A stretch of 64,000 nt of DNA from Agarophyton chilense (GCA_030374765.1 JARGXX010000100.1:1612001-1676000), one strand, 5' to 3'; positions 1 to 11,617 are shown, counted from the first letter of the stretch. The notes: generated from the sequence alone by a model not told the origin. Numbers and translations: made by a program.

Positions 1-668
1 AAGGTCGGGCTCACACACAAAGTCAAACAACCACCCAAATGCAGTGCGCCACGGCACCCAGTCCACAAATGCACCCGCAAAGTTCAACCAGATCTTTCGA
101 ATGTCACTGTTATCCGCCCTAAAAGGACCAGTGGGGAACCCGCTTGACAGTACACCTGCTTTGGTTCAAGCCGCCAGGCTGACGTCCCCGAGTACAAGGA
201 ATCACCCAAAGTACCTCGGATCAACCGCTCGTCGCACAGGCAAAGATGCAGACCAAACACACAAACCCAAACTAACGCTGAGCCAAGAACTCCAGGCCCA
301 GACTTCAACAAACACGGTCCTCAACCTCTCAGATCAGAACCCGCAAACACGACGCAGGGATCCACAAAACAACGAAAGAGAGGGAGACCAAACGAAACGG
401 ATACCGATCGACAAACACGGGCAACAACGAGCACCCAAACACAATCACGATATAAACGTCCAAACACTACCACCACATCGCCCTCAGAAAGGAACGCAAG
501 ACCGAAAGAAAATACCAACACCAACCCACGATACGGTCACAAACCCGACGAAACGGCTACTACGGCGGAAACGAAGAGAATAGAACAGCGAAACGGGTGA
601 ACGGCGGTGCGGGAGAGCGGCGAGAGACGAACTATACGGTAGAGGTCAGCGAGGCTGGGCCCATAAAC
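1..668 (-). other. 5' leader of a Copia-A element (A0) running off the left edge
   Basis: This stretch matches the A1 leader at 5940-6609 almost base for base. Read on the minus strand it starts at a primer binding site (654-668, complement of the initiator tRNA-Met anticodon arm, one mismatch near the LTR) directly next to the LTR at 669-1357. The gag-pol of this element therefore lies to the left of the window. I see no coding sequence here. The open frame on the plus strand at 44-583 is antisense to the leader and is broken by a 1-base indel in other copies. Confidence 0.85.
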
Positions 669-1357
669 TGTTGGATAGGGAAATGCTGAAGGAAAGGTTG
701 AGGGAATGAAAAGGAAGTTCGCCAGCTCTGGCTCGGATTTACTTGGAGGCACTCAAACTTTCACTTATATACTACTTCAAAATGTCAGCTGTCTAGACTC
801 CAACCCAAAGTAAACCCTAGTCTACAAAGCAGGGACACTCAATACTACCAATCATATTCAAGCATGACATAAATCCTAGTCAATGTTCATTGCAACGCAC
901 AACAAGGCAATACAACAGTGCACAGCCCATAATTACACTGACGTGTGCACAAATTCAATATTCCAGCACACACTACTTGCAATCCGCCTCCATACACATT
1001 CACGTTCCAGCACAGTACACCAAGTCTCCTGTAATACACATGTCACGTCTCTTCTCCAAGTACATTCGTTACACCTTGTGAGATGTGTTCATAGTACACC
1101 AGCTGGACATGTTGAACAGCGTGCACAGTAGTACAAGTAGACCACGTACACACGTGTCCCACAGACAAACCCAATAGTGCCATACCACTTGTACACACCA
1201 CATTGCATGTGCACATTTGCAGTAGCCAATCACAGCCCGAGTTCACGTTGAGATCCGACTGACACGCATATGCGCTTTTCCAGGGGCACCCTCCAAAACA
1301 GCCCATGCTCCCCTGCACTTTTGTTTTTCAGTGACAGCACAGGGTCAACAGCCAACA
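669..1357 (-). repeat. Copia-A LTR shared by A0 (as 5' LTR) and A1 (as 3' LTR)
   Basis: The 689-bp LTR reads TGTTGG...CCAACA on either strand. On its left lies a primer binding site and leader, and on its right lies the polypurine tract of A1 (1358-1368, AGAGGGGGAG on the minus strand). One LTR thus serves two internal regions, as in a tandem LTR-internal-LTR-internal-LTR array. A TATA box (TATATAAG, minus) is at 764-771, which places the U3/R border about 590 bp into the LTR. Confidence 0.9.
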
Positions 1358-1377
1358 CTCCCCCTCTGTCACTGACT

Positions 1378-4300
1378 TCAAAGGTCTAGGTGTCGGACGC
1401 CACTGTCTTCACGGAACCTCTCGTGCTTCACACGGCAAAGTGGTTTGTTGAGCATATCGGCAGTCATGCAATCGGTAGGGCACTAGAACAACACAATCGA
1501 CTTGTCACGTAGAGCTTCTCGAGTAAAGTGAAAACGAATGTCGATATGCTTGGTACGCTTGTTCACAACGCCATTTCGGGCAAGGTCAATGCACCCTTGG
1601 TTGTCAACATATACAGGCGTTGGTTCAACAAGCAACGTTACCGAATCGTCCACTTCTACTCCAATGACTATGCCGATGCCATTCCACAAACGCCTAAGCC
1701 AGATGGCCTCTTTGGAACCACTGCACAGACTCACATACTCAGCTTCAGCACTAGACAGTGCAACCACTTCTTGCTGACGTGAACACCATGACACAGGACC
1801 TCCAGCCATCATGAACAAGTACCCACTCGTAGACTTGCGGTTTGCAACATCGCCTGCCCAGTCAGAGTCCACGTAGCCGTGAAGTGCCAAATCGGTGTTT
1901 AAGCCGTAGGTGAGACCAAATGTACAAGTACCGTTGAGATAGCGAAGCACACGTTTGACTGCCTTCCAGTGAATCTCTCCAGGTTTCTCAACATACTTGG
2001 CAAGTTTGGACACCGCGTATGAGATATCTGGACGAGTTCCTACAGACAAATACATGAGACAGCCAATTGCCTGACGGTACGGCACCTCCCTGAGAACATC
2101 CTGAATCGCAGACAGGTCCATGCCAACTTCCATTAGAGTGTCAACTGGTTTGGACTGGTGCATGCCAAAACGTTCCAAGACCTTTTGTGTGTACGCAGAC
2201 TGAGTCAGATACAACTCTCGCTTAACTCTGTCACTGTGGATCTCGAATCCGAGTACCATGCGAGCTTGATAGAGGTCTTTCATGTGGAACCGAGACGACA
2301 GCTCTGCCTTTACACGATCCATTGTCTTCATGCTCGGACTGGCAATAAGCAAGTGATCAACGTATAGAGCAATTCGAACAACAAATCCCAGTATCTTTCC
2401 GCTGTACACACACTCATCTGCGTCATTTGGCGTCAACTGCATCTCCTCAACAAGGAACGAGTATATCTTTGCATGCCACTGTCTGGGTGCCTGTCGTAGC
2501 CCATAGATGGCTTTCTTCAAACGACACACCAAATCCTCGTTACCTTGCTGCACAAAACCTGTTGGCTGCTCCATGTACACTGTCTCCTCAAGGTCACCGT
2601 TCAGAAAAGCTGTTTTCACATCCATCTGGTGCAAATGAAAGTCTCGTACAGCAGTCACTGACAGAATCATCCTGATCGAGGTAAACTTAACAACAGGTGC
2701 ATATGTTTCAGAAAAGTCAACACCCTCGATCTGCAGGAATCCTCTAGCAACCATATGAGCCTTGTACCTGATAGTTGGTTCACCAGATGGTGCTGCTTCA
2801 TACTTCTGCACATACACCCACTTGGACGAAATCACGTTGCTGTCTGCTGGCCTTGGCACTAAGTCCCATGTGTCATGCTCAATTATTGACTGGTACTCAC
2901 TCTTCATTGCCTTCTTCCATGCTTCGGAATCAGGACGTGACACAGCATCATCATATGACGACGGGGTGTCATCACTGGCAGTGAGTAGAGCAGTTGCACG
3001 CCACCAAGAGCTCGGCTTCCTACGTTCACGCGTGGACCTACGAACAGGTTGTGTCTCATGCAATACAGGCTCAACTGGTGTATCAGCTGGGGAATCATCA
3101 ACAGAGCTGTCAGAAGCATCATCAGAGTCAGGCAAAGGCGCAGAAGGGTCATCATCGCTGGGTCCACTAGATGTGTCAGATGTAGAGGTATCATGTGGAC
3201 TAGACATATTACTAAAGTCAATGTCTGCGTAGTCCTCTTCCTCATAGCTAAACTGGTTGTCTGAGCCCGAAAACTCATCAAACCGTACATCTCTTGACAC
3301 AATCACCTTTTTCTTTTCAGAGTCCCACAACTTGTATCCGTGAGACCCTGGGATGTACCCAATAAAGATAGCTTCCACACCACGCTCCTCTAGCTTCTTC
3401 AGCTTATGATCCACAACCTTGTACCAGCATCAGCTCCCAAACACACGCAGGTTGCTCACATCAGGCTTCTGACCATGCCACAGTTCATATGGTGTCACAC
3501 TACTTGGAAGAGCTTTGCAAGTCACACGGTTGCGCACATACACTGCAACATTCAGTGCCTCAGCCCAAAAGTGCTTTGGCAATTTCTTGTGACATAACAT
3601 CGATCTGACCAAGTCCATGAGTGTGCGGTTGAACCGTTCGGCAAGTCCATTCTGCTGAGGATTGTAGGGCACAGTTCGCTGATGCTCAATACCGTGACGT
3701 TCAAGTTCTTTGGTAAAACGATGTGACAGATATTCACCACCGTTGTCAGTGCGCAATGCTTTGAGCACACTGTCACGTGCGGTGATGGTTTTCACTTGTC
3801 TGCCGGTTTGGTTTTGAACAAACTTGAGCCACCTTAGGAACATCTGGAACACCTCATCCTTAGTTTTGAGCATGTAGAAGAAGCAGAAACGACTGTGATC
3901 ATCGATGAATGTGACGAAGTAGTGCGAGCCTCCCAAGGATTTCACACTTACTGGACCTGACACATCGGAGTGAACAAGTTCCAGTACGTGTTTTGCTCGT
4001 TCCCCCCCTTGCTTGGGAGTCGGAGCACAGGTTGCTTTTCCTACTACACATGAGCCACACACATCTGAATCCTGCGCAACGTCTACATTGAGCCCTGACA
4101 CAACCTTGTTTCGAGCCATATGCTTGATACCATCCACATTCACATGAGCCATTCGAGCATGCCATAGTGACAAGTCCGACACAAGTGCGCTGTTTACATC
4201 TGTACACTGGTGTGCAGCAGTGCAAAGGTAGTATAGGCCTTTGACGCGGCGCCCCAAGGCAACCACTTTTGACCCCTTGTATACACATACCTTCTCTTTT

Positions 4301-5403
4301 TCAAACACTACTTTGCACCCCAGATCACAAATCGCCGATACAGAAAGCAAATGGTACTTTAAATTCGGTACATGAACAACTTGCTTCAGCTGGCACTTTC
4401 GTTTGGACCCTTCCACAATCAGATCAAGCTCCACACTACCGTGACCAACAGACTCTAGTTTAGAATCATTACCGATGCTAACGCCAGAAGACACCTTACT
4501 ATCATATGTTTGGAACATGGATTCGTCAAAAGTCATGTGGGCAGTAGCACCAGAGTCAACAATCCAGTCACTGTTCGTGGCTTTATCAGAGCCAGTAGCA
4601 ATGAGACATACAAAGTCAGAGTCGTTGCCACCCGTACCTCGCTCATCGCTGAGCTCAGTATTGACAGTTGGGTGAGCAGCACCGACCTGATTCATGTTAG
4701 CCCCATCACGTTGCTTCTTGAAACAGTTCCTCTGGATATGACCCTTCTTATGACAATAATGACACTCGATGTTCTTCCATCGCGACTGCCTGCCAACCAA
4801 AGCTGCCTCACTTCCACCAGGATCCTCCTTGGCACGATCGTTCATTCGCTGCTCTTCTTGCAGCAGACGACTCTTCACAAACTCTAGAGTGAGTTGACGA
4901 TCGCCAATCGTGGTATCAATTGCCACGATGAGGTGCTCGAATCTTTCCGGAAGTCCGCATAGGATGGCCATAGCGATGTCCTCCTCCTCAACAACAACGT
5001 CCATACACTTCAGGTCCGATGCCAGATGACGTACACGGTTGATGAACAGTAGCATTTTCTCATCATCACGCATCTTGGCAGAGTAGAAGGACCGTCGGGC
5101 GTTGATTTTGTTGAGCAGAGTCTTGCGTTGGAACACATCGCAAATGGCTTTCCACATATCGGCAGCGTTGTCGGCGTCCCGCACATGATCTAAATGCTCA
5201 TCACTGAGTGTGAGACCAATAATAGCTCTGGCCTTGGCATCTTTCTTTTTCCAAGTCGACAGCTCATCTTCGTCAGTGGGTCTAACAGAGTCGAGGTGGC
5301 CGTCGAGGTCCTTGAGTGCAAGCAGCAGCTCAATCTTCTGCTTCCATACGTGGAAGTTATCCTCAACCAGCTTTTCGATTTTCACCCCACTGAACGAATC
5401 CAT
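1378..5403 (-). pseudogene. Copia-A gag-pol polyprotein (A1), two nonsense codons and a damaged RT active site
   Basis: This is a retrotransposon polyprotein acting in a virus-like particle. I start it at the ATG at 5401-5403 (reads MDSFSGVKIEK). The open frame extends 49 codons further up to 5550, but only from a GTG, through a CAA-repeat leader. In numbering from 5550: gag about 55-245, CCHC knuckle C263/C266/H271/C276, protease D332-S-G, integrase zinc site H464/H469/C498/C501, and integrase D529, D602, E638. RT and RNase H follow (DSDWAGD, SSAEAEY). Breaks: CGA to TGA at 3430-3432, a CpG transition, and TAC to TAG at 1483-1485, which removes the last 34 or so residues. The RT motif YVDD reads YVDH (codon 2353-2355), so the enzyme would be inactive. 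The ancestral stop is at 1378-1380. Confidence 0.92.
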
Positions 5404-6609
5404 GTTGTGCAAAGTGTCACAAGAGGCCGAGAGAGATGGCTTGGCAGCAACAGACAGGTGAACAACAACAACAGACAACAACAACAAAGTAAAAACAACA
5501 AACAACAAATAATTCTTCAAGATTGAACAGACAATAGTCTGCGGGCGCACTGGCAGGGCTTCCTATACCCGCGTCCCTAAAGGTCGGACCCCTGGCCCCC
5601 AGAGCTCTTCTGGGTAGATAACGGTTTTCTGCAGTCTACCTCCTCCCACGTCAAAAGGAGAAGGCGCGTTGCTCCTTACGAGGCTTCCAGAGGATGGTTA
5701 CTGACCGAAGATATGCCTTCACCAATTTGACCCTCTCTGGCCTCTTTCAAGAACTAGCGCGACCTCGAAACCGAAGCTACTTCAACACCAAGATACGCTT
5801 CTAACAAGCAATCAATGAAGATCGCACGCGGCCTGATCCTGGAAAGGAGGTTAGCCTTCGAAACGTCGCCTCCCCGCGTACTGCGGATCAAAAGCTCCTT
5901 ATGGATGCTGTTCACAACAGTCCAAGTGCCCAACCACAAAGGTCGGGCTCACACACAAAGTCAAACAACCACCCAAATGCAGTGCGCCACGGCACCCCGT
6001 CCACAAATGCACCCGCAAAGTTCAACCATATCTTTCGACCGTCACTGTTATCTGCCCTAAAAGGACCAGTGGGGAACCCGCTTGACAGTACACCTGCTTT
6101 GGTTCAAGCCGCCAGGCTAACGTCCCCGAGTACAAGGAATCACCCAAAGTACCTCGGATCAACCGCTCGTCGCACAGGCAAAGATGCAGACCAAACACAC
6201 AAACACACACGAACGCTGAGCCAAGAACTCCAGGCCCAGACGACTTCAACAAACACGGTCCTCAACCTCTCAGATCAGAACCAGCAAACACGACGCAGGG
6301 ATCCACAAAACAACGAAAGAGAGGGAGACTAAACGAAACGGATAGCGATCGACAAACACGGGCAACAACCAGCACCCAAACACAATCACGATAATAACGT
6401 CCAACCACTACCACCACAACGCCCTCAGGGAGGAACGCAAGACCGAAAGAAAATACCAACACCAACCCACGATACGGTCACACACCCGACGAAACGGCTA
6501 CTACGGCGGAAACGGAGAGAATAGAAGAGCGAAACGGGTTAACGGCGGTGCGGGAGAGCGGCGAGAGACGAACTATACGGCAGAGGTCAGCGGGGCTGGG
6601 CCCATAACC
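5404..6609 (-). other. 5' untranslated leader of A1 with conserved module and PBS
   Basis: About 1.2 kb lies between the PBS and the gag ATG. On the coding strand the part nearest gag is rich in GTT/TTG repeats (5455-5520). A block at 5541-5762 is colinear with a block of nearly the same length in the unrelated Copia-C leader (16963-17186 in C1). Both contain GCGGGCGCACTGGC, CCCTAAAGG and TACGAGGC motifs on the plus strand. The rest (about 5763-6594) is shared only among Copia-A copies. I see no ATG-started reading frame with support. The module could be a packaging, dimerisation or translation element; that is inference. Confidence 0.75.
6595..6609 (-). other. Primer binding site, complementary to the initiator tRNA-Met anticodon arm
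   Basis: The plus strand reads GCTGGGCCCATAACC immediately next to the LTR. This is the anticodon stem and loop of eukaryotic initiator tRNA-Met, with CAT as the anticodon. The minus (sense) strand therefore pairs with an internal part of the tRNA and not with its 3' CCA end. Priming by the 5' half of a cleaved initiator tRNA-Met is known for Drosophila copia and yeast Ty5. The same site occurs in A3 (26124-26138), A4 (36398-36412) and A6 (48643-48657). Confidence 0.85.
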
Positions 6610-7297
6610 TGTTGGATAAGGAAATGCTGAAGGAAAGGTTGAGGGAATGAAAAGGAAGTTCGCCAGCTCTGGCTTGGATTTACTTGGAGGCGCTCAAACT
6701 TTCACTTATATACTACTTCAAAACGTCAGCTGTCTAGACTCCAACCCAAAGTAAACCCTAGACTACAAAGCAGGGACACCCAATACTACCAATCATATTC
6801 AAGCACGACATTAACCCTAGTCACAGTTCATTGCAGCACACAACAAGGCAATACAACAGTGCACAGCACATCATTACACTGACGTGTGCACAAATTCAAT
6901 ATGCCAGCACACGCTTCTTGCAATCCGCCTCCATACACGTTCACCTTCCAGCACAGTACACCAAGTCTTCTGTGATACACATGACACGCTCTTCTCCAAG
7001 TACATTCGTTACACCTTGTGAGACGTGTACATACCACACCAGCTGGACATCCTGAACAGCGTGCACAGTAGTACAAGTAGACCACGTACACATGTGTCCC
7101 ACAGACAAACCCAATACTGCCATACCACTTGTACACACCGCATTGCATGTGCTCGATTGCAGTAGCCAATCACAGCCCGAGGTCACGTTCAGATCCGACT
7201 GACACGCATATGCGCTTTTCCAGAGGCACCCTCAAAAACAGCCCATGTTCCCCTGCACTTTTGGTTTTCAGTGACAGCACAGGGTCAACAGCCAACA
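6610..7297 (-). repeat. 5' LTR of A1, variant Copia-A LTR subtype
   Basis: The 688-bp LTR is bounded by TGTTGG and CCAACA. It carries the TATA box at 6705-6712. Compared with the common Copia-A LTR it has scattered substitutions clustered at about 7020-7190 (GCTCGATTGCAG instead of GCACATTTGCAG, GAGGTCACGTTCAG instead of GAGTTCACGTTGAG). The same substitutions recur in the partial LTR at 37099-37685, so these two define a second LTR subtype. Its right neighbour at 7298 is the zinc-finger/Copia-B segment. Confidence 0.9.
6705..6712 (-). promoter_or_regulatory. TATA box of the Copia-A 5' LTR
   Basis: TATATAAG on the minus strand, about 586 bp from the start of the LTR and about 95 bp before the LTR end, which is the expected place for the core promoter at the U3/R border. 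It is conserved in other Copia-A LTRs: 764-771, 26233-26240, 36507-36514 and 48754-48761. Confidence 0.6.
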
Positions 7298-7305
7298 CCC
7301 GCTAA

Positions 7306-7770
7306 CTTTTTATCGACGACTCTGCTATAGAATCTGACGGAGAAGGCGGCAACATATCTTCCACAACGACCACTCCCTCCAGTTCTCCCGCTCCACAACA
7401 CCCAACACCCTTCAACATCCAACAGCCCACCTTCATCAAGCTTTTCTGTGTGCCCACCAAGGTTTGCCTTCCCCGAAAATTCTATCCTCCTCCTCCTGCT
7501 CCTGTTTCCGCTCCTGCTCCACCACACTCCAAGCCACTTCCAAGGCTTCCTCCGGTCCCCAAGGCTCCATCTATTCGATCTTTTCTAGTTTGCAATCTTT
7601 GCAGTCTCAAGGTTTTCGGTCCAAAGCAGCTCCTCCAGCACCGAAACTCAAAGAAATGCAAAGCACGTCAAGATCGACAGCGTGCCATCACCCCTTGTCA
7701 AGGTTGTTCCAAAATTTTCCTCACTCGAAACGATCGAGACAGGCACCACAAACGCAGACACAATAAATAA
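7306..7770 (+). CDS. C2H2 zinc-finger reading frame, 5' end missing or an exon
   Basis: The frame is open from just after a TAA at 7303-7305 to the TAA at 7768-7770, without an ATG in its first 144 bases. The first part is Ser/Thr/Pro and acid rich, and the middle is strongly proline rich. The C-terminus carries two zinc-finger-like units: C-x2-C-x12-H-x5-C (about 7591-7659) and C-x2-C-x12-H-x4-H (about 7696-7761), followed by basic residues. CTAAC at 7302-7306 and CTATAG ending at 7330 look like a branch point and a 3' splice site, so exonic sequence may start at 7331. It could be the last exon of a host zinc-finger gene cut by the LTR at 7297, or an extra upstream frame of Copia-B, whose gag ATG lies 97 bases downstream. 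I cannot decide between these. Confidence 0.5.
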   Translation, partial: LFIDDSAIESDGEGGNISSTTTTPSSSPAPQHPTPFNIQQPTFIKLFCVPTKVCLPRKFYPPPPAPVSAPAPPHSKPLPRLPPVPKAPSIRSFLVCNLCSLKVFGPKQLLQHRNSKKCKARQDRQRAITPCQGCSKIFLTRNDRDRHHKRRHNK

Positions 7771-7867
7771 TCCTTACTTCTTGTCATCTTGTATTCCATC
7801 ATCAATTTGACAAGTCTTCTCTGCTCACTGTCTGCTTCACTACCAAGGTCTCAACACGTTTTGCAAA

Positions 7868-9709
7868 ATGGCTTCAGACTCCTCAACCTCACTCCTCCGC
7901 ATCGAGAAACTCTCAGAGTTCAATTTCCATACTTGGAAAACTCGTATCCAGCTCGTTCTCTCATTCAGAGAGTCCGACCACTATCTCGATGAGCTTCCTC
8001 CAAACCGCGATTCTCCAGAATTCTCCGCTTGGGTTAGGGGCGATAACAGGGCAAGGGCTATCATCGGTCTCACTCTCTCCGATGATCACCTCGAACAAGT
8101 TCAGCATGCCGCTTCCGCAAAGGAAATGTGGTCTCTCATCTGTGACATCTTCGAAAAACACACTCTGCTCAACAAGCTCGCCGCTCGTCGTCGCTTCTAC
8201 ATCGCCAAAATGATCGACAACGAAAAGGTTCTCCCCTTTGCTGCTCGCATTCGCCAGCTCGCTGCTACTCTCAAGTCCATGTCCGTCCCTGTCGAAGTCT
8301 CAGAGATGGCTATGGCTCTTCTCAATGGACTTCCCGATCGTTTCGACAGTCTCATTTCCGCCCTGGACGCCTCCCACATCGACGACGATCACTTCACTTT
8401 CGAGTTTGTCCAGAGTCATTGCATCCACGAAGAGCAGCGCCACGTAGCCCTTGATGCCGATGCACTCCGAAAGTCAGAGAATGCTGCCTTGATTGCCTAT
8501 AGAGCCCCTAAGAAGCGTTCCCAGAGCTCTACAGAGACTTGTGTTCATTGTGGAAAACATCGTGACAGCAGCCGTTGCTACACCAAATACCCCCACTTCG
8601 CTCCTCCGGGTCATCCAGCTCGTGCGCATTTGGATGCTGCTAACAAAGCCCTTATTGCAAAGCGGTCTCCTACCATTTCCGATGTCCCCTCGAGTGACTT
8701 TGTGTGTCTAGTCAGCTTTCAAGCTTCACCAAACGTCGCGCTGCACTCGTCTGAATCGCCTACGCCTCGCTCCCGCGCCTGGATCGTTGACTCTGCCTGC
8801 ACCTCACATCTCACCTACGACCGCTCTGCATTCACCACCTATGAAAAATTGGCTTCCCCTACGCAGCTTACCTTTGGTGCTGGTTCCTCCACATCAATTG
8901 TCGGCCGCGGCGACGTCGCACTTACTGTTCGCAACAACGGCTCTACCGTCAACTGCCTTGTTCGCAATGTGCTGCACGTCCACACTCTACGCTACCAGTT
9001 ACTCTCCACTTCTGCCATGGGTAAACTTGGGATAGGCTCACAATTATTCGACACCTACATGCACGTTGTGCGTCAGTCTGACTCATCTGTGGTCGCGACA
9101 GGTACCCTCCGCAGTGGGCTTTACAGCCTTGATTTAGTCCTCGACCCTCCCAAATCCTCAAATAAAATTTCCGAAGTTGCTTTGTACACCTCGGTCAACG
9201 TGTGGCATGAGCGCCTTGCTCATGTCAGCACATCTGGGATTAGGTCGACGGTAGATCGCGGGGTGGTTAAAGGTGTTAACCTTAGTGGTGAACATGCATC
9301 TGCGAATTGTGAAGGTTGCGTTCTTGGGAAATCTCATCGCACTGCCATTCCAAAATTATCCCATAGTCGTGCTACAAAGTTACTTGAACTTACGCACTCC
9401 GACGTGAGTGGTCCGATTGAAGTCCCATCCTTGGGCGGTGCCAGATACTTTGTTATGTTCGTTGACGATTTTTCCAAATGGACAGTGGCCTATCCTATGC
9501 AACACAAGTCTGAGGTGCTGGAATGCTTTAAGAAATTCAAAGCGTCAGCAGAGCCCCACACTAGCTATTTGGTGCGAACCATCGCCTTCCACGATTCCAG
9601 CAGCTCCCTTCCGTCAGATGCTCAGTCGCTACGACTGAAGGCTCTACGCTCGGACAATGGTGGAGAATACCTCTCAAGTGACTTCAAGAATTTTTTGGAG
9701 CACCACGGC
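7868..9709 (+). pseudogene. Copia-B gag-protease-integrase, truncated by a Copia-A insertion
   Basis: This is a retrotransposon polyprotein starting at ATG 7868 (MASDSSTSLLRIEKL). The 614 retrieved codons contain no stop. Gag covers about residues 10-200 and resembles Copia-A gag. The zinc knuckle is unusual: C225-x2-C228 then H231 and C237, so the spacing is shorter than the usual CCHC. The protease motif is D308-S-A, a form also found in other copia elements such as Tnt1. The integrase zinc site is H447/H452/C481/C484, and the first two catalytic acids are D512 and D596. The frame ends at 9709 where the Copia-A LTR begins, before the catalytic Glu; RT and RNase H are missing. Neither LTR nor PBS of this family is visible. 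The upstream spacer 7771-7867 holds nothing I recognise. Confidence 0.88.
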
Positions 9710-10399
9710 TGTTGGAAAGGGAAAATGCTGAGGAAAGGTTGAGGGAATGAAAAGGAAGTTCGCCAGCTCTGGCTTGGATTTACTTGGAGGCGCTCCAACT
9801 TTCACTTATATACTACTTCAAAACGTCAGCTGTCTAGACTCCAACCCAAAGTAAACCCTAGACTACAAGGCAGGGACACTCAATACTACCAATCATATTC
9901 AAGCATGACATAAATCCTAGTCAATGTTCATTGCAGCGCCCAACAAGGCAATACAACAGTGCACAGCCCATAATTACACTGACGTGTGCACATATTCAAT
10001 ATGCCAGCACACACTACTTGCAATTCGCCTCCATACACATTCACGTTCCAGCACAGTACACCAAGTCTCCTGTAATATACATGTCACGTCTCTCCTCCAA
10101 GTATATTCGTTACACCTTGTGAGATGTGTTCATAGTACACCAGCTGGACATATTGAACAGCGTGCACAGTAGTACAAGTAGACCACGTACACACGTGTCC
10201 CACAGACAAACCCAATAGTGCCATACCACTTGTACACACCACATTGCATGTGCACATTTGCAGTAGCCAATCACAGCCCGAGTTCACGTTCAGATCCGAC
10301 TGACACGCATATGCGCTTTTCCAGGGGCACCCTCCAAAACAGCCCATGCTCCCCTGCACTTTTTTTTTTTTAGTGACAGCACAGGGTCAACAGCCAACA
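9710..10399 (-). repeat. 3' LTR of A2
   Basis: The 690-bp LTR, TGTTGG...CCAACA, is followed on the right by the polypurine tract (10400-10410). It contains an expanded T run at about 10361-10373 where other copies have TTTTGTTTTTC. The left flank is Copia-B sequence ending ACGGC. Confidence 0.9.
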
Positions 10400-10419
10400 C
10401 TCCCCCTCTGTCACTGACT

Positions 10420-11617
10420 TCAAAGGTCTAGGTGTCGGACGCCACTGTCTTCACGGAACCTCTCGTGCTTCACACGGCAAAGTGGTTTGTTGAGCATATC
10501 GGCAGTCATGCAATCGGTAGGGCAGTAGAACAACACAATCGACTTGTCACGTAGAGCTTCTCGAGTAAAGTGAAAACGAATGTCGATATGCTTGGTACGC
10601 TTGTTCACAACGCCATTTCGGGCAAGGTCAATGCACCCTTGGTTGTCAACATATACAGGCGTTGGTTCAACAAGCAACGTTACCGAATCGTCCACTTCTA
10701 CTCCAATGACTATGCCGATGCCATTCCACAAACGCCTAAGCCAGATGGCCTCTTTGGAACCACTGCACAGACTCACATACTCAGCTTCAGCACTAGACAG
10801 TGCAACCACTTCTTGCTGACGTGAACACCATGACACAGGACCTCCAGCCATCATGAACAAGTACCCACTCGTAGACTTGCGGTTTGCAACATCGCCTGCC
10901 CAGTCAGAGTCCACGTAGCCGTGAAGTGCCAAATCGGTGTTTAAGCCGTAGGTGAGACCAAATGTACAAGTACCGTTGAGATAGCGAAGCACACGTTTGA
11001 CTGCCTTCCAGTGAATCTCTCCAGGTTTCTCAACATACTTGGCAAGTTTGGACACCGCGTATGAGATATCTGGACGAGTTCCTACAGACAAGTACATGAG
11101 ACAGCCAATTGCCAGACGGTACGGCACCTCCCTGAGAACATCCTGAATCGCAGACAGGTCCATGCCAACTTCCATTGGAGTGTCAACTGGTTTGGACTGG
11201 TGCATGCCAAAACGTTCCAAGACCTTTTGTGTGTACGCAGACTGAGTCAGATACAACTCTCGCTTAACTCTGTCACGGTGGATCTCGAATCCGAGTACCA
11301 TGCGAGCTTGATAGAGGTCTTTCATGTGGAACCGAGACGACAGCTCTGCCTTTACACGATCCATTGTCTTCATGCTCGGACTGGCAATAAGCAAGTCATC
11401 AACGTATAGAGCAATCAGAACAACAAATCCCAGTATCTTTCCGCTGTACACACACTCATCTGCGTCATTTGGCGTCAACTGCATCTCCTCAACAAGGAAC
11501 GAGTATATCTTTGCATGCCACTGTCTGGGTGCCTGTCGTAGCCCATAGATGGCTTTCTTCAAACGACACACCAAATCCTCGTTACCTTGCTGCACAAAAC
11601 CTGTTGGCTGCTCCATG
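10420..11617 (-). pseudogene. Copia-A pol fragment of A2: RT C-terminal half and RNase H
   Basis: The frame encodes the end of Copia-A pol up to the original stop at 10420-10422. It begins at the junction with C1, just downstream of the RT residues EQPTGFV. The RT motif YVDDLLIA is intact, as are the RNase H motifs DSDWAGD and SSAEAEY. No stop codon lies in the fragment. The preceding 68 or so codons of RT lie beyond C1 at 18178-18380. The damage here is therefore insertion and truncation and not point mutation. Confidence 0.9.
11613..11617. repeat. Target-site duplication of C1, left copy
   Basis: CCATG directly left of the C1 LTR; the partner copy is at 18173-18177. Five bases is the usual length for Ty1/copia integration. 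It fixes the ends of the Copia-C LTR exactly. Confidence 0.92.

Larger units (their letters stand above)
669..7297 (-). mobile_element. Copia-A element A1, Ty1/copia LTR retrotransposon, full length but inactivated
   Basis: The element runs on the minus strand: 5' LTR 6610-7297, PBS 6595-6609, leader, gag-pol (1378-5403), polypurine tract, 3' LTR 669-1357. Domain order is gag, protease, integrase, reverse transcriptase, RNase H, which is the copia order. The two LTRs clearly differ: the right one has a distinct variant stretch around 7020-7190 that is shared only with the fragment at 37099-37685. They are therefore unlikely to descend from one reverse-transcription event without later recombination. 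No target-site duplication can be checked because the left side is a second element. Confidence 0.88.

Noticed and set aside
654..668. Match to initiator tRNA-Met as a possible tRNA gene
   Set aside because: Only about 15 bases match, always directly at an LTR end, so it is a primer binding site. No cloverleaf surrounds it.
5404..5550. Hydrophobic N-terminal extension of Copia-A gag, signal-peptide-like
   Set aside because: It starts with GTG, has no ATG before the gag Met, and arises from CAA/GTT repeat leader sequence. The ATG at 5403 is the better start.
5901..6332. Plus-strand open frame with ATG, antisense to the Copia-A leader, present in five copies
   Set aside because: The copies are too similar for openness to mean anything, and a 1-base indel (GCAAACACGACG against GCAACACGACG) changes the frame between copies. 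No protein features.
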